This document shows, piece after piece, positions 40,540 to 48,971 of a stretch of 64,000 bases of DNA. The DNA lies in assembly GCF_900155965.1 (NCBI RefSeq), contig NZ_FTMG01000005.1, forward strand, positions 1 through 64,000, written 5' to 3'. Origin of the DNA: Mucilaginibacter lappiensis (GTDB taxonomy: Bacteria > Bacteroidota > Bacteroidia > Sphingobacteriales > Sphingobacteriaceae). A model generated the notes under the pieces. The model did not search any database. It had not been told where the DNA came from and worked only from the letters and a program-made list of their open reading frames with translations. Position numbers and translations under genes: made by a program. Each line of letters starts with the position of its first letter. Positions within the stretch are counted from its first letter, which is position 1.

Positions 40540-42633
40540 ATGTATAAAGGCCAAATCCCGGTTGTTATTCTGCTTATACCTTTTTTACTGGGTTTGGCTG
40601 CTGGGATGCAGTTGATGTCGGATATTTATTTGCCTGCCTTAGCCATTACTTTTATCTGTCTGGCTATCGTATTTATTACGCTGAACTTAAATTACCAACG
40701 CCTGGTTATTTATAAAGTCCGCTGGATCGGCGGTTTATTGATGGGTGTTATTTTATTTTCGGCCGGGTGGATCAGCGTAATCAGTTATAACGAATTGAAC
40801 AACCGGCATCATTTTTCAAAAATACAATCACAATACCTGGCGGTAAACATCAGTAACGAGCCACAGTTTAAAAACGGGTTGGTACGATTTACAGCTAGCG
40901 TTCATCAAAGCATCAACCAACGGCAAACTGCGGATGCTAACGGCACCTTACTTCTCGCCCTAAAAGATAGTGATGCCATTGCCCTGCAATATGGCGATGA
41001 ACTGCTGGTACCGGCTAACTATACTCCTATCGACCCACCTTTTAACCCAGCCGAGTTTAACTATAAAAAATACCTGGCCCATCAGAACATCTATTACCAG
41101 GTATTTTTATTTCCCGGCCAATACAAATTGTTAAAGCACGATACTGGTAATCCATTTATTGCCTACGCCTTAAAGCTGCGGCAGCAAATGGTGGTGTTAT
41201 TCAGGCAAAAGCTGCATGATCCAAATGCTATAGCCGTGGCCTCCACCCTGATACTGGGCTACAAGGCCGATTTGAGTAATGATATTTTACAAGCTTATTC
41301 CAAAACAGGCACCATCCATGTATTATCGGTATCGGGCGCGCATGTGGCTATTATTTATTTGTTAATGCAATGGATGCTGAGCTTTTTAAACCGCTACAAA
41401 TATGGCCGGCTTTTAAAAATGACCATCATGATACTGCTGATAAGCTATTACGCTATGTTAACAGGTTTTTCGCCGGCCGTTTGCCGGGCCGCTGTGATGA
41501 TCAGTATGGTTATTATCGGTAATACCTTTGTGCGGCATATCAGCATGCTCAACATCCTGGCTATATCGGCCCTGTTGCTGCTCTTGTACGATCCGTTTTT
41601 TATAACTGATGTGGGTTTCCAGCTTTCCTATCTGTCGGTAGTAGGCTTGATCGTATTGCAGCCTGTGGTATATGAGTGGTTCAAATTCAAAAACAAATGG
41701 GCCGATAAATTGTGGGCGCTGTGTTCGGTATCCATAGCGGCGCAGGTAATAACTTTTCCTTTAAGCGCTTATTATTTTCACCAGTTCCCTGTTTATTTTT
41801 TGCTGAGTAACTTGCTCATCATTATCCCTACCATGATTATTATGTATAGCGGTATAGCTTATCTGCTGCTGGCCTGGGTGCCCTGGCTCTCGACTGTACT
41901 AGCCTGGGTATTGGAAAAATCGATACTGTTTATGAACAAAGCGTTAAGCATTATTGAACACGCCCCATTCGCCAGTATTAATAAAATATGGTTCACTACA
42001 GCCGAATACCTGCTTACTTATGCTTTGATCATTAGCCTGTTTTATTTTTTGTACGATAAAAAATCCTGGTTGCTTAAATTCAGCATAGGTTGTATGTTTT
42101 TATTATGCGTAAGCATTAGTATAAAAACATACCGTGCTGATAACAGTAGCTCTGTTGCTTTTTTAAACCTGCGTAAAAATACCGGTATCGTTTTTAAAAA
42201 TGGTGACAGGGCCGTTGTGATCACTAATCTTACTGATACCGATAAAAACTATAAATATTCGATACAGCCGTACCTGGATAGCTGCAAAATAAGTCATGTG
42301 GAATTGTTCACCCTTAACCAGGGCATCAGCAAAAATTTCATTAGGAAACAAGGAGGCCTTATCCAATTCAATCATCAAAAGATACTGGTATTTGACAAAC
42401 AAATGCTCAACTTACAGCTACCGGAAAAATTAAAAACCGATTATTTGTACATCACCGGTAACCCATACGCCGACCTGGACCTGATCAACAAGAATTATGA
42501 TTATCAAACACTTGTAATTGATGGCAGCAATAGTACCAGGCTTATTGACCAGCTTGAACAGCAAGCAAAGAAAAAGCGTATAAATTATAGTATATTAAAG
42601 CGTAACATTTCGTTAATTGCCGTATCTAACTGA
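40540..42633 (+). CDS. comEC: ComEC/Rec2-family DNA uptake channel
   Basis: 697 residues. N-terminal membrane segments precede a DUF4131-type soluble domain (about 100-200, with NPAEFNYKKYLAHQNIYYQ). The competence domain has ILGYKADLSNDILQAYSKTGTIHVLSVSGAHVAIIYLLMQWML (conserved SGxH) and about eight further transmembrane helices. The C-terminal 200 residues lack an HxHxDH metallo-beta-lactamase motif, as in the short Bacteroidota form. It moves single-stranded DNA across the inner membrane. The start lies two bases after a 31-bp inverted repeat. Confidence 0.9.
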   Translation: MYKGQIPVVILLIPFLLGLAAGMQLMSDIYLPALAITFICLAIVFITLNLNYQRLVIYKVRWIGGLLMGVILFSAGWISVISYNELNNRHHFSKIQSQYLAVNISNEPQFKNGLVRFTASVHQSINQRQTADANGTLLLALKDSDAIALQYGDELLVPANYTPIDPPFNPAEFNYKKYLAHQNIYYQVFLFPGQYKLLKHDTGNPFIAYALKLRQQMVVLFRQKLHDPNAIAVASTLILGYKADLSNDILQAYSKTGTIHVLSVSGAHVAIIYLLMQWMLSFLNRYKYGRLLKMTIMILLISYYAMLTGFSPAVCRAAVMISMVIIGNTFVRHISMLNILAISALLLLLYDPFFITDVGFQLSYLSVVGLIVLQPVVYEWFKFKNKWADKLWALCSVSIAAQVITFPLSAYYFHQFPVYFLLSNLLIIIPTMIIMYSGIAYLLLAWVPWLSTVLAWVLEKSILFMNKALSIIEHAPFASINKIWFTTAEYLLTYALIISLFYFLYDKKSWLLKFSIGCMFLLCVSISIKTYRADNSSSVAFLNLRKNTGIVFKNGDRAVVITNLTDTDKNYKYSIQPYLDSCKISHVELFTLNQGISKNFIRKQGGLIQFNHQKILVFDKQMLNLQLPEKLKTDYLYITGNPYADLDLINKNYDYQTLVIDGSNSTRLIDQLEQQAKKKRINYSILKRNISLIAVSN

Positions 42634-42709
42634 AAAAAATTAAACCAAGTACCAATAAATTTGTCTTTTAATCAAAAACAGGTAAATTGGTATAAATCAA
42701 ACTAACACT

Positions 42710-43354
42710 ATGAACATTAAATTTTTTAACGTTGCCCTGGGCCTGGCTCTTACCGCAACAGCCATGAGCGCCAGCGCGCAGAAAAAATACACCCAGGGTA
42801 CTGTTAACTTCACTACCAATATGAGGGGTCAGGAAGTTAATGCGAAAGGGTATTTCCGTGCCGACTCCAACGCATTCACATTTACTGCAGGTCCTGCTAC
42901 TATAAAAATCTTAACCGATGTAAGCGGAAAATCAATGGCCATATTGGTTGATGTGCCTGTTGCCAGCATTAAAAAAGCAGCTATCGCTACACCTGACGAA
43001 GTAGATCAGGCCCAGGCAGATATGCCAACCTTTACTTTTGCACCATCTACCGAAACTAAACAGATCTCGGGTTTTAACTGCAAAAAAGTAGTAGCTACAG
43101 ATGCAAAAACTAAAAAAACTTATGATATCTGGATCACCAACGATGTGGTTGTTCCGATAACTGGTATTGCCAAATATTACCGTGAAATAGGTGGTTTCCC
43201 GGTACAATACACTTCATTTAGCCAGGGACAAAGCACTGATGTTACCGTTAAAAGCATTGTAGATGAGAAAGCGCCGGCGGGTACATTCGGCATCCCGGCT
43301 GACTTTGAAAAGATATCACTGGATGATCTGAAAGCAATGAGCGGAGGCAGATAA
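42710..43354 (+). CDS. secreted DUF4412-like protein
   Basis: 214 residues. A signal peptide cleaves near SASAQK (residues 20-25). The mature domain is beta-rich with QGTVNFTTNMRGQEVNAKGYFRADSNAFTF, then a segment ISGFNCKKVVATDAKTKKTYDIWITNDV typical of DUF4412/GLPGLI-like proteins, where an exported beta-sandwich ends with an IPxxFE-type turn (GIPADFEKISLDDL). The function of the family is unknown. It is 76 bases behind comEC and may be transcribed separately. Confidence 0.7.
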   Translation: MNIKFFNVALGLALTATAMSASAQKKYTQGTVNFTTNMRGQEVNAKGYFRADSNAFTFTAGPATIKILTDVSGKSMAILVDVPVASIKKAAIATPDEVDQAQADMPTFTFAPSTETKQISGFNCKKVVATDAKTKKTYDIWITNDVVVPITGIAKYYREIGGFPVQYTSFSQGQSTDVTVKSIVDEKAPAGTFGIPADFEKISLDDLKAMSGGR

Positions 43355-43377
43355 GGCCTTGCTGATGAGTTATTAGA

Positions 43378-43455
43378 TTTTGAGACTATGGGATTATTAA
43401 ATAAGGAATAGAATTATTCATCCTGTCCAATAGTCCAACAATCCCATAGTCAAAA
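43378..43455. repeat. inverted repeat of the GACTATGGGATT type
   Basis: The left arm TTTTGAGACTATGGGATT (43378-43395) is answered by AATCCCATAGTCAAAA (43440-43455) with a two-base insertion on the left. It has the same style as the other word-like inverted repeats but a different sequence. Confidence 0.7.
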
Positions 43456-43508
43456 GCTCACAAGCGCATTCACTAACAATTCTTTAAAGGTTTTTTAACA
43501 TAAAGTAC

Positions 43509-43516
43509 TACTTTTG
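43509..43516 (+). promoter_or_regulatory. -7 promoter box TACTTTTG ahead of the LtaS-like gene
   Basis: TAnnTTTG match ending eight bases before ATG 43525, implying a very short leader. Confidence 0.45.
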
Positions 43517-43524
43517 TCAGCTTT

Positions 43525-45402
43525 ATGTTAAGAAACCTTTTTAGTATAATCAGATTCTTTATATTCTGGCTATTGTTCTTCGTGATCACACGGCTCACGT
43601 TTGAATTATACTTTTTTTATAAAATACGTGGTGCCTGCTTCGGAGATATCCTGCAGACATTTTTTTACGGTTTTCGTTTGGATGCTTCGGCTACGGCCTA
43701 TATCTGTACCATTCCTTTACTGGTGTTTATCATTAACTGGTGTATCCCTTCAAGCCGCATCAAACCCATCTGGCTCAAAATTTACGTGGGTATTATCCTG
43801 TTTTGTATTTCCTTAAACACTATACTCAACTTTAATATTTTCAGAGAATGGGGGACTAAAGTTACCTTCAGGGTATTCAGCTCGTTTTATCATGCACCTT
43901 CAGAGGCATTGGCATCATCGGGTTCATCGCCGGTGGGCAAGTGTATCCTGATAGGCATACTATTACTGAGCTCGGGCGCTTTATTATCTTATTATGTTAT
44001 TGATTATAATTTCAAGAAGCCCGCAGCCAAACCCGGTCTTAAAATAGTGCTGATCTGTTTGCTGGTATTCGTAAACTTCCTTTTTATGCGGGGTGGTTTG
44101 CAAACGGAGCCTATTAATCAAAACGCGGCTTATTTTGCTGACAAGGAGATCCTGAATCAATCGGCATTAAATACCGAGTGGAACCTGTTCAATAATATAT
44201 TTGAGAATTTCCGTAAGCCCTACAACCCCTACACGTTCATGAAACCTGCCGACGCAGAAAAGCTGGTGCATGATTCCTATACGACCAGGGCCGACTCCTC
44301 ATTAAAAATGCTAACCACCGACAGGCCCAACGTGGTGATCATCCAACTGGAAAGCTATACGGCAAGCATTATTGAATCATTAGGTGGCGATAAAGGAGTA
44401 GCACCTAACTTTGAAAAATTCATTCAACAAGGTGTCCTGTTCAATAACATTTATTCCTCGGCAGATCGTACCGATAAAGGTATTATATCCATCATGAGCG
44501 GTTTCCCATCACAAGCGATACGCACCATTATTGCCGATACCTTGAAACAGCGGAAACTCCCTGCGCTATCGGTTGTATTTAAAAACGCGGGATACCACAC
44601 TTCCTATTTTTATGGTGGCAAAAGCAGTTACATGGATTTTAATATCTTCATGAACAGTCACGCGATAGATCAGATCACTGATGAGAGCGCCTTCGCTCCC
44701 GCACAGGTACAAACTAAATGGGGTGTTTATGATGATGTACTGTTAACCAGGCATCTGCAATTTGCGCAGCAGCAAAAACAGCCCTTCTTTTCATACCTGC
44801 AGACCTCAACCAATCATGAGCCTTTTGTATTGCCTGTAAAAGCGCATTTTCCGGCTGATGAGGATGGCGATGCCAGCAATCAGTTCAGGAGCACGGCTTA
44901 CTTTACCGACTCCTGCCTTAACGCTTATTTTGAACAGGCCAAAAAACAAGCCTGGTATAAAAACACCCTGTTTATATTAGTGGCCGATCATGGGCACCGT
45001 CTGCCACGTAACGTTGCAGAGGCTTATGATCCGGTCAAATACCATATCCCGCTATTGTTTTTTGGCGATGTGATTAAACCGGAATACCGGGGTAAAAAGA
45101 TCAATAAATTGGGGGGACAAACCGATATTGCGGCCACATTGTTAAGCCAGTTGGGTGTGCCTCATAACCAGTTTACCTGGTCGAAAGATCTGCTTGATCC
45201 AGCTAGTAAGGACTTTGCCTTTTTTACCTGGGATAACGGTTTCGGATTTATGACACCACAGCAAAGCATCTCCTATGACAACTCTGGTCGGAGGATAGTT
45301 TATAAAGGCAATAAAAACGCGGGTGAGGCGGTTACAGCTAAAACCCTACAGCAGGGCAAAGCTTTTTTGCAACTGGTTTATACGGAGTATATGGCCTTTT
45401 GA
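43525..45402 (+). CDS. LtaS-like membrane sulfatase-fold phosphoglycerol/phosphoethanolamine transferase
   Basis: 625 residues. Five N-terminal transmembrane helices (to about residue 205) precede an extracytoplasmic sulfatase-fold domain. PNVVIIQLESYTASIIESLGG holds the metal-binding Glu. SSADRTDKGIISIMSGFPS holds the Thr nucleophile region. YHTSYFYGGKSSYMDFN, TSTNHEPF, FILVADHGHRLP (Asp-His) and YHIPLLFFG complete the fold. LtaS makes lipoteichoic acid in Firmicutes; in Gram-negative bacteria, relatives add phosphoglycerol or similar head groups to periplasmic glucans or envelope glycans. The substrate is not evident. Confidence 0.88.
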   Translation: MLRNLFSIIRFFIFWLLFFVITRLTFELYFFYKIRGACFGDILQTFFYGFRLDASATAYICTIPLLVFIINWCIPSSRIKPIWLKIYVGIILFCISLNTILNFNIFREWGTKVTFRVFSSFYHAPSEALASSGSSPVGKCILIGILLLSSGALLSYYVIDYNFKKPAAKPGLKIVLICLLVFVNFLFMRGGLQTEPINQNAAYFADKEILNQSALNTEWNLFNNIFENFRKPYNPYTFMKPADAEKLVHDSYTTRADSSLKMLTTDRPNVVIIQLESYTASIIESLGGDKGVAPNFEKFIQQGVLFNNIYSSADRTDKGIISIMSGFPSQAIRTIIADTLKQRKLPALSVVFKNAGYHTSYFYGGKSSYMDFNIFMNSHAIDQITDESAFAPAQVQTKWGVYDDVLLTRHLQFAQQQKQPFFSYLQTSTNHEPFVLPVKAHFPADEDGDASNQFRSTAYFTDSCLNAYFEQAKKQAWYKNTLFILVADHGHRLPRNVAEAYDPVKYHIPLLFFGDVIKPEYRGKKINKLGGQTDIAATLLSQLGVPHNQFTWSKDLLDPASKDFAFFTWDNGFGFMTPQQSISYDNSGRRIVYKGNKNAGEAVTAKTLQQGKAFLQLVYTEYMAF

Positions 45403-45447
45403 CCGTTGATGGGATTGATTACGTTGATTTCGCTGATTAAAAACTCC

Positions 45448-45557
45448 TTGTCATTCTGAGCGCAGCGAAGAACAACTTCTTGAACGAAGTGAAAAATCTA
45501 TTATCAAACTGACTAATCATATCTAAGAATAAATCCTTCACTCCGTTCAGGATGACA
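45448..45557. repeat. REP-like palindromic element (GTCATTCTGAGCG type)
   Basis: Arms are TTGTCATTCTGAGCGCAGCG and CCGTTCAGGATGACA, with an inner GAACGAAGTGAAAAATCTAT word. It is more degenerate than the 36080 copy. It lies between convergent genes. Confidence 0.8.
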
Positions 45558-45596
45558 GACAGGATATTTTTTGACTTTTTACTTTTGAATTTTGAT

Positions 45597-46199
45597 TTAG
45601 CTCAGCGATTTCCCCAACTGCTCTACCCATTGATTAAACAAACGGGTTTCAAAATCTACGGCCTTGTTGGCATGGCGTTCCCAGTCGGGTGAGAATTTGT
45701 GCAGCTGGTTCAGCATTTCTTCCAGGTGGCCTTCTTCTTCCAGGATGATCGATTTTACATTTACTTTGCTGCCGGCCTCGTCAAGCGCATCCTGGTAAAT
45801 GGGGTACAACTCATCGGCACGAACTTCAATGGCATAGGTAACCAACAGATAAGCTGCAAAACGCAGTTCGCTACCGCTTAAGCCCAAGTCTTTTTTCAAG
45901 TAACGGCAAACATCCACGTCCAGTTGGTTCAGGTAATATTTGCTTGAACCAGGAGCTAGTAGATATTCTGCTGCATAGGTTGGCAGTTCCACACCGGTTT
46001 TTTCCAACTGTTTTTTCAGGTAGAAAGCATGGCGGTGTTCCTCGGCTGCATGTTTTAGGATGATATAAGTAACGGTATGCGGATCTTCGCTGGCTGATAT
46101 TTTACGCGCGCCGGTATTTTCCATTAGAGACAGCGTGTTTAACCAGCGGGAGTGCAATTCGTTATCAGCTATTATTTGTGGTAGTAATGTGTTTAGCAT
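45597..46199 (-). CDS. ferritin-like four-helix diiron protein, coupled to bioA
   Basis: 200 residues, all-helical, with an apparent complete diiron ligand set: Glu27, Glu54-x-x-His57 in AAEEHRHAF, Glu125 in TYAIEVRADE, and Glu155-x-x-His158 in LEEEGHLEEM. That pattern matches ferritin-like carboxylate-bridged diiron enzymes. It is too large for EncFtn and unlike Dps. Its start is two bases after the bioA stop, so it is the last gene of the efflux-NUDIX-BioA operon. No function is recognised; an oxygen-dependent step or iron handling is possible. Confidence 0.7.
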   Translation of the reverse strand: MLNTLLPQIIADNELHSRWLNTLSLMENTGARKISASEDPHTVTYIILKHAAEEHRHAFYLKKQLEKTGVELPTYAAEYLLAPGSSKYYLNQLDVDVCRYLKKDLGLSGSELRFAAYLLVTYAIEVRADELYPIYQDALDEAGSKVNVKSIILEEEGHLEEMLNQLHKFSPDWERHANKAVDFETRLFNQWVEQLGKSLS

Positions 46200-46201
46200 A
46201 A

Positions 46202-47467
46202 TTATATTTCTTCAAGTGCCTGCTCAATTTTGCTGTAAACATAACCGAGTTCGGCATCAGTAATGCAATATGGGGGTAAAATATATATCACGTTGCCCAG
46301 CGGTCGCAATATAATACCTTCGGCCAAAAAATACTGATACAATTTATCACGCAGGGAGCTAAAATACGAGGTATTATCGCCGGTTTCCCATTCCATGGCA
46401 ATAATGGTACCCGTTTGCCTTATGGTTTTTATTTTAGGATGATGTTTTATTTTAGCAGCAAATTGTTGGTGCGATGTCTCGATGCGTTGCATATTAGCTA
46501 CGGTGGCCGGCTCCAGGAAAAGATCCAGACTGGCCAGCGCCGAGGCTATAGCAACCGGATTGGCTGTAAAGGAGTGCCCGTGAAATAAGGTTTTCAGCTT
46601 ATCATCCGATAAAAAAGCATCATAAATCTGCTGGGTACAGGTGGTTAAGCCAAGTGCCATGGTACCGCCTGTAAGGCCTTTAGAGAAACACATAATATCC
46701 GGCTGCACCTGCACATGATCGCAGGCAAAACGTTTACCTGTGCGGCCAAAACCGGTAAATACCTCATCGTCTATCATCAGCACGTTTTCTTGTTTGCAAT
46801 GTGCCATGAGCTTGTTCAGATACTCAGCTTCATACATGATCATACCGGCTGATCCCTGTATCAATGGCTCAAAAATAAAACAAGCTAATTCAGATTTGAG
46901 ATTTGAGATTTGAGATTTGAGACTTTCTATATTATCCTTATTGGGCAGGTCTATAAACTCCACCTCAAACAGCAAGCTATCAAACGCGGCAGTGAATGCG
47001 CTGCGACCGCTTACTGCCATGGCTCCAAAAGTATCACCGTGGTAAGCATTTTTAAATGCCATGATTCGGGTACGCTGATCACCTTTGTTGAGCCAGTATT
47101 GCAGGCACATTTTTATGGCTACCTCAATAGCTGTTGAGCCATTGTCTGAATAAAATGCTTTTTGCTGGTTATCGGGTAAAATGGCCAGTAGTCTTTCGGC
47201 CAGTTCAACAGCGCCTTCATGGGTAAAACCTGCAAATATTACGTGCTCCAGCTTAAGCAACTGCTCCGATACTTTTTTGGCGATATACGGATGCGCATGC
47301 CCGTGAATGTTTACCCACCAGGATGATACCGCGTCGATATACTTTTTGCCTTCTTCATCAAACAGGCCGGCTCCCTCGCCACGTACTATGCCTATGGGCG
47401 GTGCAGCTGTTTTCATTTGGGTATAGGGGTGCCATATTACTTTAAGGTCGCGTTCGGTTAAATTCAT
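46202..47467 (-). CDS. bioA: adenosylmethionine-8-amino-7-oxononanoate aminotransferase BioA
   Basis: 421 residues, class III PLP aminotransferase. It converts KAPA to DAPA in biotin synthesis using SAM. N-terminal DLKVIWHPYTQM and VSSWWVNIHGHAHP are BioA signatures. AFYSDNGSTAIEVAIKM, MAFKNAYHGDTFGAMAVSG, LMIDDEVFTGFGRTGKRFAC and the PLP lysine in CFSKGLTGG are present. Residues 182-192 (SLKSQISNLKS) are encoded by a tandem heptanucleotide repeat, in a surface helix before the FIFEPLIQGSAGM strand. The ATG overlaps the NUDIX stop (ATGA). No other bio genes are in the window. Confidence 0.94.
   Translation of the reverse strand: MNLTERDLKVIWHPYTQMKTAAPPIGIVRGEGAGLFDEEGKKYIDAVSSWWVNIHGHAHPYIAKKVSEQLLKLEHVIFAGFTHEGAVELAERLLAILPDNQQKAFYSDNGSTAIEVAIKMCLQYWLNKGDQRTRIMAFKNAYHGDTFGAMAVSGRSAFTAAFDSLLFEVEFIDLPNKDNIESLKSQISNLKSELACFIFEPLIQGSAGMIMYEAEYLNKLMAHCKQENVLMIDDEVFTGFGRTGKRFACDHVQVQPDIMCFSKGLTGGTMALGLTTCTQQIYDAFLSDDKLKTLFHGHSFTANPVAIASALASLDLFLEPATVANMQRIETSHQQFAAKIKHHPKIKTIRQTGTIIAMEWETGDNTSYFSSLRDKLYQYFLAEGIILRPLGNVIYILPPYCITDAELGYVYSKIEQALEEI
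46893..46922. repeat. tandem heptamer GATTTGA inside bioA
   Basis: Four and a quarter exact copies of GATTTGA (plus-strand reading) lie within the bioA coding sequence. They keep the frame and encode SLKSQISNLKS. The same word occurs in the intergenic inverted repeat at 40440-40537. Confidence 0.85.
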
Positions 47468-47907
47468 AGTTCTGCTCTTAATAGTTCTACCACACGTTTA
47501 TCGGTAGGGAAAGTGACATCATCAGTGGTTAGATCAGTTATTTTAACCCATCTGAAAGCCTGCAGCACGTCGCCTTCGCCATCAAAATCAAAAGCGATGG
47601 TTTTTATAGGAAAATTTAAGGGAGTGGTATTTTTAACTTTATAGTATACGCTGATGATCTGCGAGTTGTTAAATGCCGACCGTACAAAGAAATCAGTGGT
47701 ATAAAAATGACTAATGATCTCTACTTCGGCTTCACACTCTTCTACAAATTCGCGTTTCAGCCCATCTATCAATCCCTCGCCTATCTCTAATCCACCACCC
47801 GGGAATTTGATAAAACGATGGCCATATTCCTGCTCATCACTGATCAGTATTTCGTTATTTTCGTTGATCAACAGACCGTATACCCTTACGTTAAAATACT
47901 CCTCCAT
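47464..47907 (-). CDS. NUDIX hydrolase
   Basis: 147 residues. The Nudix box is GGGLEIGEGLIDGLKREFVEECEAEVEI, matching GX5EX7REUXEE with the following Gly replaced. It would bind a divalent metal and cleave a nucleoside diphosphate linked to another moiety. The N-terminal strand VRVYGLLINENNEILISDEQ is typical. It starts on the last base of the upstream efflux gene (TAATG) and overlaps bioA by four bases, so all are cotranscribed and coupled. The substrate is unknown. Confidence 0.88.
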   Translation of the reverse strand: MEEYFNVRVYGLLINENNEILISDEQEYGHRFIKFPGGGLEIGEGLIDGLKREFVEECEAEVEIISHFYTTDFFVRSAFNNSQIISVYYKVKNTTPLNFPIKTIAFDFDGEGDVLQAFRWVKITDLTTDDVTFPTDKRVVELLRAEL

Positions 47908-48881
47908 TATTCAAAGTGTTTTTTGTTGCGTACTACCTTATCCATTGTCCAGGCTATAGTTTCTGTTTGCGGTTCAGACCGTATGGGGCAATTGGGCATG
48001 CTGCAGTAGTGACAGCAATCGGGTACGCAAGGGTCTGAGTGAATAAACAATTCCGTTTTGATACCCACCTCTTTATTGATCATTTTATCAACCAAAGATA
48101 CCTCGGCATGCACATGATTCAGGTCGAAGTAATTGGGCAGGGTCATGTGGCAGTCGATATGCAATTCGTTGCCATATTTCTGGGCACGCAGGTTGTGTAC
48201 ATCAATCCAGGATTCACGGCGTTTTTCGCTCAGTACATTAATAATATCGGTTACCACCTGAAAATCGGCCTCATCCATGAGTCCGGCAACTGATTTACGT
48301 ATCAGTTTGTAGGCGCTATATATAATATATAAAGCCACCAGAATAGACAAAGCACTATCAAGCCATAGGATACCCGTAAACCGGATGAGTATCAAGCCCG
48401 CTACCAGGCCAATACTAGTAACCATATCAGCTATCAGGTGCCGACCATCGGCATCGAGGGTGATTGACCGTAAGGACTTGCCTTTTTTAATCATGTAATA
48501 GCCTAAGGCACCATTAATAAGCCCAGTAGCACCAATAATAGCAGCACCTACAAGCAGGTCATGGATAGCATTGGGATAAAATAAACTATACGTAGATTTA
48601 ATGATAATGATCACACCGGCTATGCCGATAAGCGAGCCCTCGATAAAAACAGAGAAGAACTCCACCTTGCCGTGCCCGTAGGGATGGTTTTCATCCCGGG
48701 GTTGTGACGAAAGGTAGATGCTAAAGAAGGCAAAAGCGCTGGCAATTACGTTTACAATGCTTTCGGCGGCATCGGTCAATACAAAATTAGATGCTGTTAA
48801 AAAATATGCTCCAAACTTCGCCAGCATCAGCACAATGCCCGTAATCAGCGAAATTAATATGATCTTTTTTTGTTCTTTCAA
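47907..48881 (-). CDS. cation diffusion facilitator (CDF) transporter with Cys-rich tail
   Basis: 324 residues: six transmembrane helices (to about 205), a cytoplasmic ferredoxin-like domain (about 210-285) and a cysteine-rich tail with Cys285, 289, 290, 293 and 298. The TM2 metal motif reads Glu40-SIV-Asn44 where FieF/YiiP has Asp45-Asp49. TM5 keeps His148-xxx-Asp152, as in FieF. A TTG start is used because homology begins there; a TAAATTTG -7 box lies just upstream. Export of Fe2+, Zn2+ or another divalent metal is likely. It heads the NUDIX-bioA-diiron operon. Confidence 0.85.
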   Translation of the reverse strand: MKEQKKIILISLITGIVLMLAKFGAYFLTASNFVLTDAAESIVNVIASAFAFFSIYLSSQPRDENHPYGHGKVEFFSVFIEGSLIGIAGVIIIIKSTYSLFYPNAIHDLLVGAAIIGATGLINGALGYYMIKKGKSLRSITLDADGRHLIADMVTSIGLVAGLILIRFTGILWLDSALSILVALYIIYSAYKLIRKSVAGLMDEADFQVVTDIINVLSEKRRESWIDVHNLRAQKYGNELHIDCHMTLPNYFDLNHVHAEVSLVDKMINKEVGIKTELFIHSDPCVPDCCHYCSMPNCPIRSEPQTETIAWTMDKVVRNKKHFE

Positions 48882-48900
48882 GCCAATCGGTATTAGGCGA

Positions 48901-48908
48901 CAAATTTA
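48901..48908 (-). promoter_or_regulatory. -7 promoter box TAAATTTG of the CDF-NUDIX-bioA operon
   Basis: TAnnTTTG on the minus strand, 19 bases before the TTG start. It is divergent from the aminotransferase promoter at 48945. Confidence 0.45.
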
Positions 48909-48944
48909 TAAATAACAAGCGTAAGTAGCAGTAAAGTTATTTTC

Positions 48945-48952
48945 TATATTTG
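48945..48952 (+). promoter_or_regulatory. -7 promoter box TATATTTG of the aminotransferase gene
   Basis: Matches TAnnTTTG, 19 bases before ATG 48972. No clear -33 TTTG at the usual distance. Confidence 0.5.
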
Positions 48953-48971
48953 CCGCGATAACATAATTTAT

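Noticed and set aside
46893..46922. CRISPR-like short repeats
   Set aside because: Contiguous 7-base units without spacers, inside a coding gene.
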